From Pyrenula massariospora (Eukaryota > Ascomycota > Eurotiomycetes > Pyrenulales > Pyrenulaceae): a stretch of DNA of 64,000 nucleotides. Where the stretch lies: NCBI GenBank assembly GCA_021030905.1, contig JAGFMI010000001.1, forward strand, positions 992,001-1,056,000, read 5' to 3'. Below the pieces are notes generated by a model. The model was not told the DNA's origin. It was given only the letters and a program-made list of their open reading frames with translations, and ran no database searches. A program made the translations under genes and the position numbers. Each line of letters begins with the position of its first letter. Position 1 is the stretch's first letter. Below are positions 22,969 through 34,279 of this stretch, piece by piece.

Positions 22969-23787
22969 AACTCATGCTAGCAGCGGAGGGGGAGAGTGGA
23001 GGCTGTCCATTGGGTGCTGGGCATTGATAGAGTGTGATTGAGCATGCTTGCGGGGGGGATTGAGGGCGCGGGAGGTTGTTTTGTTTCTGGATTTGGTTGG
23101 GAAGAGAAGCCGGGGGGTTGGAGAGTGATCATGTTTTGGCGCAGAAGTGGGAGATAGGAGAGGCTGGAGGTCGGAGAAGGAATGCGAGGCGTATTATGGC
23201 GTTGAATTGAAGGTTGTGATTGTTATGAGAGAGGGTTTTGGGGTCTCGTTTCTGGAACACGGTCGTTGACCAGGCGGGATCTATGGATTCAGACGGTTGT
23301 TGACTGCTTGGCCGGGTGACGTTCATGGGTCTGAGAAGAAGTGGATAGAACAATGTCCTGGGAGTGTAACGCGGTAAGTGGGTCAACCATTTTTACAGAA
23401 ACCGGGGACAAACGATGGGTGTAAGTGGTCGTGGCATGTTAGTATTGAAATAGGGACAGGAAGTGCAATGGCTCTTGAAAAGAGCCTCAGGACAAACGAA
23501 GGGCGATCTACTTGAGCAAAGGAGGGGAATTTGGATCGCTGCTCCTAGGGCATATCATTTACGAGAGGACCTGTATGCTTGATCAGATGAGAGGGTAATG
23601 CCCGGCTTAATCAAGAGCACTGACAACTAGAACTTCCTCTTCAACGACTCCTGTTCTATTTCGGAAAGAGCCTCTTTTCCACCAAGTCGAAACTAAACGG
23701 TGTCGTTTCCTTACCATTTCCAAACGAATCTCGCATTCATTCAAACCACCGAAACTCTCACGCAAATCTCACGAGCAATAACACTGC

Positions 23788-24620
23788 CTACCCAAACTCC
23801 CCCATCCTCCCCTTTAACCTTACCCTTGTCAACGCCGCATTCAAGCGCGCCATCCGCACCGCATCTACATGCAACTGCTCAAAAACTGCGTTCACGTCTG
23901 ACCCGAGTCCAATCCGCTCAGCGGCCTGGAGATTGCGCGTGTCGATAAATGGCGCAACAGTCGGCCAGAAGTGTTGGAGGCTGGAGAGGAAGATCTCGGC
24001 TCCGACGTTGCCTATGCCTTTGATCTGCTTTAGGCGGGTTGAGAGCTCTTTGCGCGTTGCTTCGGGGCTTGAGCGATTGGGAAGGAGGCTTGTGGCGATT
24101 GAGTCTGGGTCTATGTTAGGAAGGCCATTTCGTGGGGACTAGTGCTATCTTTGGAAAGGTAGAGCTAATCCCGTATCAGAGAATGAAGTCGTACAAAGGA
24201 AAGTGTTTGATCAATTCTCAAAGTAATAGTAGTCTACTTGCCATATTTCTCCTCGAAAAGCTCGCCAGGTCCCCCAACGCCGTCCCTACCTTCTCACGAC
24301 AGTACTTACGACTACCATCGGTCAGCACTTCCGTCCTTCTCTGCCATGTGCTAGCTTTGAGTGTTCTCAAACCCTGATATCTTTGATAAGGTATCGCACG
24401 CTTCTGACAGCAATGTGATGGCAGATGCGCCTTGAAGATAGCACCGCGTTGAAGACATGCGCCCAGACTGTCTCTGGAGTTGCCTTGGCTCGGTCTTCTA
24501 GACCAGCATCAGCGAGAGGCAGTGCTCCGTATGCAGAGATGAGTTTGTTGATTTTGAATTGTCAATGGTGCCATTAGTGTTTGCGGTTGCTTGGGTCTTT
24601 TTAGGTTCGAGAATGGGTCT
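23788..24620 (-). pseudogene. HhH-GPD-type DNA repair (base-excision) gene, broken
   Basis: Read on the minus strand, 24555-24370 encodes KINKLISAYGALPLADAGLE, then KATPETVWAHVFNAVLSS and an HHIA.R.VRYLIKD helix. Continuing in another frame are GLRTLKASTWQRRTEVLTDG and KVGTALGDLASF. After a gap (24240-24115) that probably holds an intron come KELSTRLKQIKGIGNVGAEIF and PFIDTRNLQAAERIGLGSD, ending at a TAG at 23788. KQIKGIGNVGAEIF is a helix-hairpin-helix, and the order matches a conserved fungal HhH-GPD-like DNA-glycosylase family. At least one frameshift lies near 24375 and another probably near 24560, where the N-terminal side leaves the frame. Either this is a decayed host repair gene or the sequence has indel errors. 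No catalytic Lys/Asp could be assigned. Confidence 0.65.
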
Positions 24621-26177
24621 TGCGGCTCTTGTTTGCCGACTGATTCATTTGATCAAGCGTCTTGCGTTTTGACTGGCGGTTTTAACAGTGATCTTGTCGT
24701 TTTTGGTTTTCGGTGAAGCATTTGCTCTTGCAGCCGGCTTTGTCGCCGCGGGCTTGAGCCCAGGTTTGCGGCATGTTGCACGCAATATCTCTATCGAGCT
24801 ACCTAGGTCGTGATGAAAACAAGAAGAGAGAAATGAAAATGGAATAACAGTGGAAAATAAGGTCACATTGCACGCTTTGTCAATGGGAGAGCTTGGATTA
24901 CGTCGAGCATGGCAAGGTGCTAAACGGTCAGCGGAAGTGATCTCTAGCCCAATCAACTTGAAGAATTACCTGAAGCACAAAACCACGTACTTCACAGCTT
25001 ACGTGTGATCAAGACGAAATTTTAGAAAAGGCACCGCTCATTCATCCACTTGCCTCACACTTGCGTATATCCAACAAGGTATTGTGAAAAAGCTGGCTGC
25101 AAGAGGCATCTGCAGCCTATGATCAGGCCCTTGCACACCTCGACAGGCTTCCGGGCACATTGCCAGGCCTTGAGCGAACAATTGATTGGGATTGTTGTTC
25201 CAAGCTAACTAGAAAGGATGCAGCTGGCGGGCAAATGCTGCGAAATTTTGAGCTATTCTTGTTCGGTCGATTTTGCGGCGTGAATTGCAGACGAGGCTCG
25301 GGGAGAGAAATCGTGGCCGCACCACGCCAAGACTATCACCCACGATTTCTGCCGGCGGCGCAGCCTCCAGATGCACTGCAATTTTAGCGCAGGCGGAGAC
25401 CGTGAGGTCCACGAGCCCGGGCCATGCGGAAATCTCTTCCAGAAACTACCAAAAACCATAGCCCAAGAACAAAAAATTAGACTTCAACAGCTCCATATCG
25501 TCAATAGCCATCATCAACAATCATAGAGAGTGAGGCGTCGGCCGGATGATCTGTAAAGTACCAAGCTAAGCCTCTACAATCTCAATCCCAGGATATTAGT
25601 CGTCGCATGTCCTCTAGATTTCTAGACCTCCAAACCTGAATGGGAGCTACCTAGGTAAGCGCGTCCTCGTTCTAGGCGCTGCATGTATGATTACCGATCT
25701 CGCTGGCTAGACAGAGGAACTCATCGCAGCGTTGTTCTTGAAGATCTTGTGCGGCATAATTTTGATGATAAGATTTCGGTCATTCAGCAATCCCTCCCAA
25801 GAGCAGTGCCATTAATATAGAGGTAGACAGTGTGCAATTCTAGGTGCTAAAGCGGATCTATTTGGTTGGAGTGACTGGAAGGCCCAATGCGGAAAAATTG
25901 AGGTGGTGCGTAGGCTACGCCTACTCTGCACTGCAATTTTAGTGCGAGTGGTGAGGATCAATACGGCCGAGACACTTGTAAGGTAAGATGCACTGCAATT
26001 CTATCACAGAAGAAAATGGAAGGATAAACGAGGGGGCATTTTCATTAATTTTCACATTACAGCATCGACACACAAATGACCGTCAATGCTCATAGAAACA
26101 AGACCATGATATCCACGATAACGAACTTGACTGAATATCTTGCCCAGCGCTTGAACTTATCAGCCCTTCGCCACTAT
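24621..26177. other. Gene-poor, carries short-repeat copies
   Basis: A basic, Ala/Lys-rich minus-strand frame at 24645-24780 may be the N-terminal tail of the HhH-GPD gene. The rest has no gene. It holds three inverted copies of the 20-base repeat (separate entry). Confidence 0.4.
25372..26002 (-). repeat. 20-base dispersed repeat, left block, three minus-strand copies
   Basis: Copies at 25372-25391 (near perfect), 25927-25946 (one or two changes) and 25989-26005 (diverged after the GCAGTGC half) match the minus strand of TACGCTAAAATTGCAGTGCA. All three have the same orientation. They lie just beyond the 3' end of the helicase gene. Confidence 0.8.
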
Positions 26178-29100
26178 CTAGTCCCAACCGATCGCGGCAA
26201 TTCTGCGTTTCCGGTCTTGCTGGGATCGCATTTCCTACTTTCAATCAGCGTGCAACTCCGGGCTTCAAGTATCGTTGGACATACCTGCTCTACCGTGTGC
26301 TCTACAATATACCGCGTGACAAGAACAGATCTCCCCTGTCCTAAACGTAGAGCCCGTGAGATCGCTTGGTTCTCAACGCTCGGATTCCATTGAGGTTCAA
26401 CGATGAAGACACGGTTGGCAGACGTGAGATTAAGCCTAACCGGTGCCGTTAGCTGTAAGAACAATTGCTCTGCGAATGCAAAAATCAAGATCCGTTTGAC
26501 AGCGGTATCGGATGATCTCCACAGTTTCTATGCCTTGCGTTTTGAGTAATCGCAACGACTTTCTCACCCGAATCTGCTGCCAGAAAAGCTCTCATAACTT
26601 ACCCGTATGCACCTGTGCCAGTCGTCATGATCAGGACTGGTACTTTTGGATCCTTCGCAAAATCATCGAGGAACTTCTCGCGAGAAGCCAGAGGGCAAGC
26701 ACCATCGATACGCTCAAACGGGATTTTGGCTTGAGATAAGTGCCTTGAAATGAGGTCCAAAGTCCTGGTCCAGCATGAGAATATAATGCTACAACAATAT
26801 TAATTCAAGAAGCGAGACGGTAGGTAATGTAAACCCACGTCTTGCTGCCCCAAAGCTCGTGCTGAACATCCGCTATCAGGGCCGTCATTTTCGAAGAATG
26901 GCCCTCTGAAAGAAAATAATCATCACTCTGAGCTGCGCTGCCCGGAAGCATGTCTTCGGCTTCCTCCGAGGTTTGAAGGGACTCCAGGGAACACAATGGA
27001 CATGAGTACTTTGCATCCGTCTCTTGCTTATTATTTTGAACCTCTTCTTCCAGACATTCTGAGCAGAAGTTATGGGCGCAGCCATTGCGAAACCTTCGAG
27101 GGCCGCTTTTCGAGCTTAGCACTGGCATGCATTGCCCACAAGAGGAGCAATTCGTTTCGCCGTTGCGCCCAAGCGAACACAAGGTAGATTCCCTCTCATC
27201 GAGCAAGTCACGTCTTTTCCTCGCCCAGGAAAAACGATGTTGGAATGTACCGTGGTTACACAGAATACGGAGCTGGAGCTGAGCTTGAAACATCCCGAAC
27301 TTGCTATTTTGATCGTATTCCCCAGCTTGCTGGCGAATAGTACGAATCATTATTTGCTTAGTTTGTTCGTATTGGTTTCGCTCTGCTTCAGAGAAAACGA
27401 CGGTCCGGACTCGATTCTGACCTTCGGGTAGCTCAAGCAGCTCTCTCGTGCGACGAATACACACGGAATCGATCAATCGGCTGAGGCGGTGTGTGACCAG
27501 TGAACGGTGTTCCTCGCCCTCTTCGTACGGGACAGAAATGAATCTGCGGAACACGGCCATGCTATCGAACGGTTGTGCACGAACAAATGCGAAAAGAGTT
27601 CCGATGTCTTCAAGTCGATTTTGAATAGGAGTGCCGGTAAGACACCACCGAGACTGGGCACTCAGAGCAGAAACTGCACGATTGAGCTTCGTTGTCTGTC
27701 GACGAATAATGTGAGCTGAAGAGCTTGGTCAGCCACGGACATTGAGCAGGTTGGCTCTTATCGCGGGGAAAAGGGGGAGACTCACCTTCGTCTAGGACTA
27801 TACGAAACCATGCGATCTCATGAAGTGGACATCGCTTAGCTGAAAATTCAACGGCTAGTGTATGATAAGTAGTGATGACAACGTCATATCGCTGCATATC
27901 GACTATCTGAGTCTTCCTCTGCGGGCCATGATACTTCAAGACGTTCAGCGATCCGTCCACATGGCTAGCCGAATCTCTTAGTAAGAAGTTCTAAAGGTAA
28001 AGACGCTTGTGTACAGACTTACATTTTGATTTCATTCAGCCAATTGTTGACCAATACTATTGCGTGTCAGAAGAATTAGGAGCATCAAGATGTATCAGTA
28101 TCCTACGAGCCGATGAGACCACAATTAAGCTTGCTCGAGACCGCGATTTTCCAGAAAAGCCACTTTCCGGCAAGTTTGTACCTTCGTCTTCCCATTTCAA
28201 AGCATCTGAAAGCCGAGACGTGATCAGATTCAAGATCGACAGGGACTTTCCCATACCCATTTCATCTGCTAAAATGCCGCCACCGATTTCCAAAAGTGGT
28301 TTTGAAGCCTTGGCTTGCGTTACCTCATGGCGGTACCTGTCCCAAGTCAGATGTATATCAGGCAAACAGGAGCACAAATTCACATTTTTTGACCATGATA
28401 TTCAATGGGCTGCCAGAGGGAGAACTCGAGAGGGACTGAACCAGTCTCACGTTGAATCAGGAAATCCAGTGCTTCTTGTTGGTGCCTATTTCAAGAGTAA
28501 GCTGAGCTTGGAGGTGCTACTTCTGAGTTCTCATACGGCAACAGTTGTGTCTTTAAGCAATTCTCGCCTTCTAATCTCTTGAGACAAGTAGCTCTTTTGA
28601 GAGATGCATAGATCTCGCCAACTGTCTGATCAAAGCTCTCGATATCATTTGACTGCTTATGGCCGAATTTGCGTTCCATCGGATTGTATTCCACGTCGGA
28701 GATGGACATATCGCCGAGTTGAATGACGTGTGGATTTTCATACGCCAATCCAGTTCTTTGGTGGTCGGGCTTTTGTAGATATGATTTGTGTTTCGAAAGA
28801 CAACGTCCGACCTGTTCAATTTCTTGTTTAAAGCCGTACACATATATGTTGACTCTCAAAACAGCCTCGTTTCCCTTCTTAGCTCTATCTATGAGCTGAT
28901 GCAATGATGAAATCTCTGAAAGAGCATCGAACTCGACTTTAAAACTCTCAATTATACTATTGACCGCAGTAGCAACATGCAAATTGAATGTGCCGATTTC
29001 AAGGCCATCTTCAAAGACTAGAGAAGTCCGATCTGAAAGTTTCTTGACCAGAAAGACATAGTCATTTCCCCGTCGGAATCCTGCCCTCTCCTTGAGCTTC

Positions 29101-29898
29101 GCTAGAACGGTCGACATATCACCAACGAGCCGAACGGCAGCGCGATAGATCTATATGCTAAATTCAGGATCATGCAGCTTACCTCGGGAGAGGCGATAGA
29201 TGTTAACAGATATTATATACAAAACTCACCATCCCGAGACAGATGAGATCAGTGCTTTCGAGCATCTCTATATCTCCATCTGTAGTAGCAACTACCGGTT
29301 CCTCTTGAGTCGATGGTGAATTCGGAAATGGCAAATACTGCTCGATTTCTTGGGCATTTTGTCCGGAGGACGACAATGCCTCAACCTCGATAGCATTATC
29401 GAGGACGAAATCATTATTGGTAGGGAGAAAGTCTAGATTGACTAAATTTTCGGGGAAATCTGGCCAAACACCGTCGGCTGGAAGATCAAAAGCACTAACA
29501 TTCTATCAGCGAAGAACACATGAGTGAATTCGACCTTGAACCACCCGCATTCTGAGTAAGGCTAGCGAATGAGATAGTCAAAGTCCTTTAATCGATGTAT
29601 TTGTGGATGTGTAGAGATCAAATCATTCAGAGAAGAATTTTGTAAGTATTTGCGCTCTACGACGATGTCTGAATGTAAATAAGATTGAAGACCGTTAAGT
29701 ACGACAACGTCTCTTTGATCGATTGAAGACCCTCGTCTAATTGAAGACTTTTGCAGTAAGGGGAAGAAGAAAGGGATCATACTTTAGAGATAGCGGATCT
29801 TGAGACTCATCAAAAGAAACGCTCTCGGTGTAGAAATCAGTGTTCGGCCTTGCGATGAATACGTCGTCGCGATTGAGTAAATGGTTGATTGAAGCCAT
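26178..29898 (-). CDS. SNF2-family helicase with RING finger, Rad5/HLTF-like
   Basis: A DNA-dependent ATPase/translocase with an embedded E3 ligase domain, the layout of Rad5/HLTF-type post-replication-repair proteins. Exons traced on the minus strand: 29898-29783, about 29736-29510 (internal structure unsure), a segment ending 29230, 29150-28537, 28485-28384, 28336-28107, 28056-28023, 27976-27786, 27715-26839, 26788-26603, 26435-26285 and 26234-26178. Most introns are 46-51 nt; the one at 26602-26436 is 167 nt. Motif I is GILADEMGMGKS, motif II LDEAH (split by an intron), then WCLTGTPIQNRLED. The RING has CSSCGQC, CAHNFCSECLEE and CPLC. The C-terminal helicase lobe has IIFSCWTRTLD, GTGAYGLNLTSANRV and EPQWNPSVENQAISRALR, and the end is RSQQDRKRRIA. 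An in-frame TAG near 29565 is either removed by a 99-nt intron or disables the long N-terminus. The gene is head-to-head with the NLR at 30392. Confidence 0.9.
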
Positions 29899-30391
29899 CA
29901 CGCCCACGAGCAACGTACCGGAAGTCTCGCCAAGGCTCTCGACAGCCACCCCCAAAAAAAGTTCCTACAGTCGCGATGCTATTGCGACCACAATAACGTA
30001 TTTGTCTCTCGAGCAGATTAACCACCATTTCCGCTCAACCAATTCGGACGAATCATCTCTGATTCTGCCTTGCACTCTGCCTTGCGATCAAGAAGCCGAC
30101 AAGTTACACAGAGCTCCATGCCAATGGTGCTCACCATGCATCAGGCTGAGGATCAGCCACAACGTCTTCCAGGGCGCCAAAACCTTTATTTCTCAGGTCC
30201 TCCGGCGGTCGCCTCGTTTGAATAAAATTCAAAAGCCATGCCTGCAGAACTACAAACTCAAAAATCTTCCGTCAAAGTACGCACACTTCCGTTCAACGAT
30301 CTTAAGAGACCTTGCTGCGGACATCACTGAATGCTTTCCCCAGTGCCAGACCTCAAAACCCTCCACTCACACGTACTCTACATGATACGAC
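29899..30391. other. Divergent promoter region, helicase and NLR
   Basis: About 490 bases between the start codons of the minus-strand helicase and the plus-strand NLR. A plus-strand frame at 29840-30385 overlaps it and the helicase N-terminus, but has no recognisable content. Confidence 0.5.
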
Positions 30392-33300
30392 ATGGACTCT
30401 CTCAAAGATACATTCCAGTCAACTCTGTCTGATTTCAAGAAGCGCTTGACAACGAAAGAGCAAGAAGATTTTGAAATCACATCCCTTAGAGATGTACAAC
30501 AGGTTATCGTTCGCCTACAACGGGAGCAAGAGACCGTGAAAGGAATGATGAACATGAACAGAATACAATCGTTTCTTGAAGCTATGAATCAATTCGGCAA
30601 AGTCGTTGAAGTCTTCGCCAACAGCTCCAACTTTGTTGCCTTCATTTGGGGGCCTGTCAAATTTCTTTTACAGGTGAGACGATTTCCTTGCATCTTCGAG
30701 ACTAGATTGTCGTCGGGATTGTATTTGGGATCGAAAGCCTATGTGCATCTGGCGAAAGGCTTGGATCGACAAAAGATTGTGGTGGACGGAAATATATCCC
30801 CCTGGGGTACACGAGCGAGAAGTCCTGAAATCATCCAGATACAGAACGGTTGTTCAATACCATCATGTAACCAAATGTCGACATTGATCTAACTTATTTC
30901 TTCTTACTAGACGGCTAGCACTTGGTCTGATTCTTTTGATGTTCTGCTAGAAGCCTACGAGCAGATAGGGGAAGAGGTTCCTCTTCTTAAACAATACGCA
31001 ACTATCTTTGAAAAAAGTCCAGAACTCCAAAAGGTGCTCAGCTTCATCTATAAGGACATTCTGGACTTTCACAAGCGGGCTATTCGTTTCTTCTCGGGCC
31101 CAGGTACGTTTCCTCTGATGCGAGATCCTGTCCGTGAAAGCTCTCTAATTCTACGGTCACTCAGTCTGGAGACAAGCGTTCCGGTCTATGTGGAAAGACT
31201 TCGACACTCGATTCAAACACATCCTCAAACGACTAACTCGACACCGAGAGTTCCTTGAGCGCCAAGCGGCGTTACTGCACGCTCATGAGATTAAAGAGCA
31301 CATTACACAGTATCAGCAAGATAGATCTGACTACATTTCTCATTTTGAAAGACAATCGCAAGAAGAAGAAGGGAAGAAATATTTTGCCGTGCAGGAATGG
31401 ATCTCAGCTGTGCAGACAAAGCTAGATCATGAAGCGTTCTGTTCTGAAAGAGCCGAATACCCCGAAACCAGCTCCTGGATCTTGGACCATGAAGCGGTCC
31501 AAAATTGGAGAGAAGCAGCTACTCCTGTGAACTCCGTCCTCTGGTTCAATGGAATCCCCGGTGCAGGTTTGTCCTATTTCCTACTCTTTCGCGGCAGGCG
31601 TAAATCTCTACATGCTGACTTACACAGGGAAGACCATCCTTGCCTCTAGGATCATCGAGTATTGTCTAGGTGATGAGTCATCTACCACGTGCTTCTTCTA
31701 CTGTAAAGACACTGACCCGGCGAAAAAAAATAGCCTCTCTGTCTTTAAAAGTATTCTAAGCCAGCTCCTCTGCGACCATCGCAACTTGCTCCCCCATTGC
31801 CACGAAAAACGTCTATCAGGTGGAGAATTAAATCTAAGCTCAACAAACCTTGCACAGCAGCTTGTAGAGCTATCTATCCAGGATATAATATTCGTGCAGA
31901 GGGTAGCGAAGCTAAATGTAGTTATTGACGGTCTAGATGAATGCGACATCGTGGAAAGAAAGTCAGTTATATCCTTTTTCACAGCTCTTGTAGAAAAATG
32001 CGATGAACGCGACCCGGGAAAGCTTCGCATACTTTTCGTGAGCCAAAATTATCTGGATATCTCTAAGTCTCTAGAGACAGCGAGACACATGACTCTCATC
32101 CCTTCGGACATTGAGAAAGATCTTGGCAAATACGTGCAGAAGTGGTCAATGAAGATCCAGACAAAGTATGGTCTTACTGAAAGTCAAGTGAAGTGTGTCG
32201 TTGAATCCACTCTAGCAGGGGCTGAAGGTATCAATTCACTTCTAACATCATTCAAGTGCCTGAGCTGATATCGAATACAGGGATGTTCCTCTTTGTGAAG
32301 CTTGTCATGATCAATCTCTTTGACCAGCCAACAAGACACGACGTCTTGAAAGAGTTGAGCCCATCAGTCTTTCCACAGGGTCTCGAGCAAGCGTAAGTCT
32401 TTCGATCTTGCTCTTTCCACTCTCATTGCTCAATTCCAAACTTTGCTGGCAAATTCCAGTGATTTAGGAGGAATGCTGTCAAGACACATCCGCGCCCCGT
32501 TTCCCTTATTGTCTCGGCTTGTTTCTCGATGTCGTTGCGAATGCCAATTGACTATCGAGATAGCTATAAAAGAATCATGAGTCGCATAAAAAGAGACACC
32601 AGTGATTCAGGATGGAAGATTGCTCATAAGCTCTTGGGCTGGATGGTCTGTGCAAGACGACCGCTAAAATGGCATGAGATTCAAGGAGCAGTATCAATGG
32701 ATCCGGATGACCAAACCATCAACTTCGACGATCGACAATTGCGCGTACATATCAAAGAACTTTGCGGATCACTAATCCAGATTCTACCGGGCGATAGAGT
32801 CGAGCTTGTGCATAGCACTGCAAAAATGTACCTGAACCCCCAGGCTTTTGTCAAAGCGTTTCACTAATTTTGTGGCAGGTACATCAAGACTACGGGCTTT
32901 GTGCACGTAGGCACGGTCGAGTGCAACTTGACAGCGCTATGCTTACAATATTTGACATTTGAGTGTTTCGACGAAGATGCTACTGAAGCTGGCCTTCGTG
33001 AGTTCGCGCTTGGCGGATACTTTGCCTTTCAGGATTATGCAACAGCGAAGTGGTTTCATCACCTAAAGGGCGTGGTGGAGTGCGGCAACCAACTTCCAAA
33101 ACATGATTCGGACGCTCAATGCGCATTGGATGCGCTTGAAGACGCCTTGGAAGAGTTTTGCAACCGATACGAAGAAGATGTTATGCAAGGGGCAGTCGAT
33201 GCCGAGTCCAAGGCAGCGTGTGAAAGTTTCGAAAGCTACAGCTTCTACCAAAACCTGAGATCTTTATGGAGCCACATGTTCCAGCACCAAGACAAGGACT

Positions 33301-33860
33301 TCGAGACAAGGAACAAGATCAGCATTGAAGCGCTCAGAGTAGCACTAGATCGCAACCGAAAACTGCTGGAAGAGCTAGTCTCATCGAACACTCGTTCATC
33401 CTCAATCAATCAGCAGGCGCTCCAGTGCTTTTACGGAAACAAATTCTACAAATGCCCCAAGTTGACCTGTTTCTACTTCCACGAAGGATTTTGCGATGCT
33501 AAAAGCCGTGATGCGCATCTTCGTCGTCACGACCGCCCCTTCCACTGTGCAGTTGCCGACTGCTCAATGACAGATTTTGGCTTCGCAAACGGCAAAGACT
33601 TGGAGAAACACACGCGGCAGTACCATCCAGACATTACACAGCAGGCAAACTCATTCCCTACAATAGACAAGGTGGCAGAAAAGACACGTTGGGGTTGTAC
33701 CATATGCGGCAAGCGATTTACTCGCGGCTTCCACCAAAGAAACCATTTGCTGAGCCACAATGGGGAACGGCCGTTTTCCTGCTCGGAATGCGGAAAGGCC
33801 TTTACGCGAGTAAATGATTGCAAGAGACATGAAAAAATTCATTCAAGACGACGACGGTAG
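30392..33860 (+). CDS. NACHT NLR-like protein: DUF7708-type N-terminus, NACHT, C2H2 zinc fingers
   Basis: A fungal STAND/NLR-type protein of about 944 residues, presumed cytosolic and immune- or incompatibility-like. Seven exons keep frame: 30392-30673, 30911-31103, 31165-31566, 31628-32227, 32281-32392, 32564-32827 and 32879-33860. The N-terminal domain (about residues 60-220) has FIWGPVKFLLQTAST, EAYEQIGEEVPLLKQY and IYKDILDFHKRAIRFF, as in fungal DUF7708/STAND N-terminal domains. Walker A GIPGAGKT (about 287-294) is split by an intron. Walker B VVIDGLDEC lies at about 389-397. A winged-helix-like region carries LLGWMVCARRPLKWHEIQ. Instead of ankyrin, WD40 or TPR repeats, the C-terminus (about 805-940) has four C2H2 fingers; the last two are classical (CTICGKRF and CSECGKAF). 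All key motifs look intact. Confidence 0.92.
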
Positions 33861-34279
33861 AGAACGAAACACTTCGTTGACTTTTTAGCCTTCTTGTGGC
33901 AAATGCACTGTAAATCATTCACGCAGAAGACAATGACTAGGTAAAAAGGAATTGAAGTGAAAGGGCTTTATCGCCAAGGTTGGCCGGTCCAAATGTAACT
34001 GCTTGAAAAGTGAAATTCACATAAATTCACCTCTTATATACAAGGGAGACACTCCAAACCCATCACAGCGATAGATTGCTCCATACCAAGTCCTTCGAGC
34101 TTCTATTGAGCGGTCAAGCGTTGCTATGGAGCCTACTCGAAGCAAAATATTTGACATACCATCATACCCACATGCGTAAAATTGCAAGAACAGATTCCCA
34201 GTCTTTCGCCCTTACCCTGGTACAGTCTCATCATAGGAGGGTAGATGTCCCGCGTCTCCCATTCTCCAACTCCTCCAGC

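Larger units (their letters stand above)
22278..23787. other. Intergenic, low-complexity rich
   Basis: Pyrimidine-rich DNA at 22560-22830 and purine-rich DNA at 22890-23120 resemble promoter or UTR sequence, but no gene could be tied to them. Frames at 22605-22940 and 23129-23386 are low-complexity and unsupported. Confidence 0.4.

Noticed and set aside
29840-30385. Plus-strand frame of 181 codons upstream of the NLR
   Set aside because: It overlaps the helicase N-terminal exon on the other strand and the divergent promoter. No domain, and composition is not protein-like.
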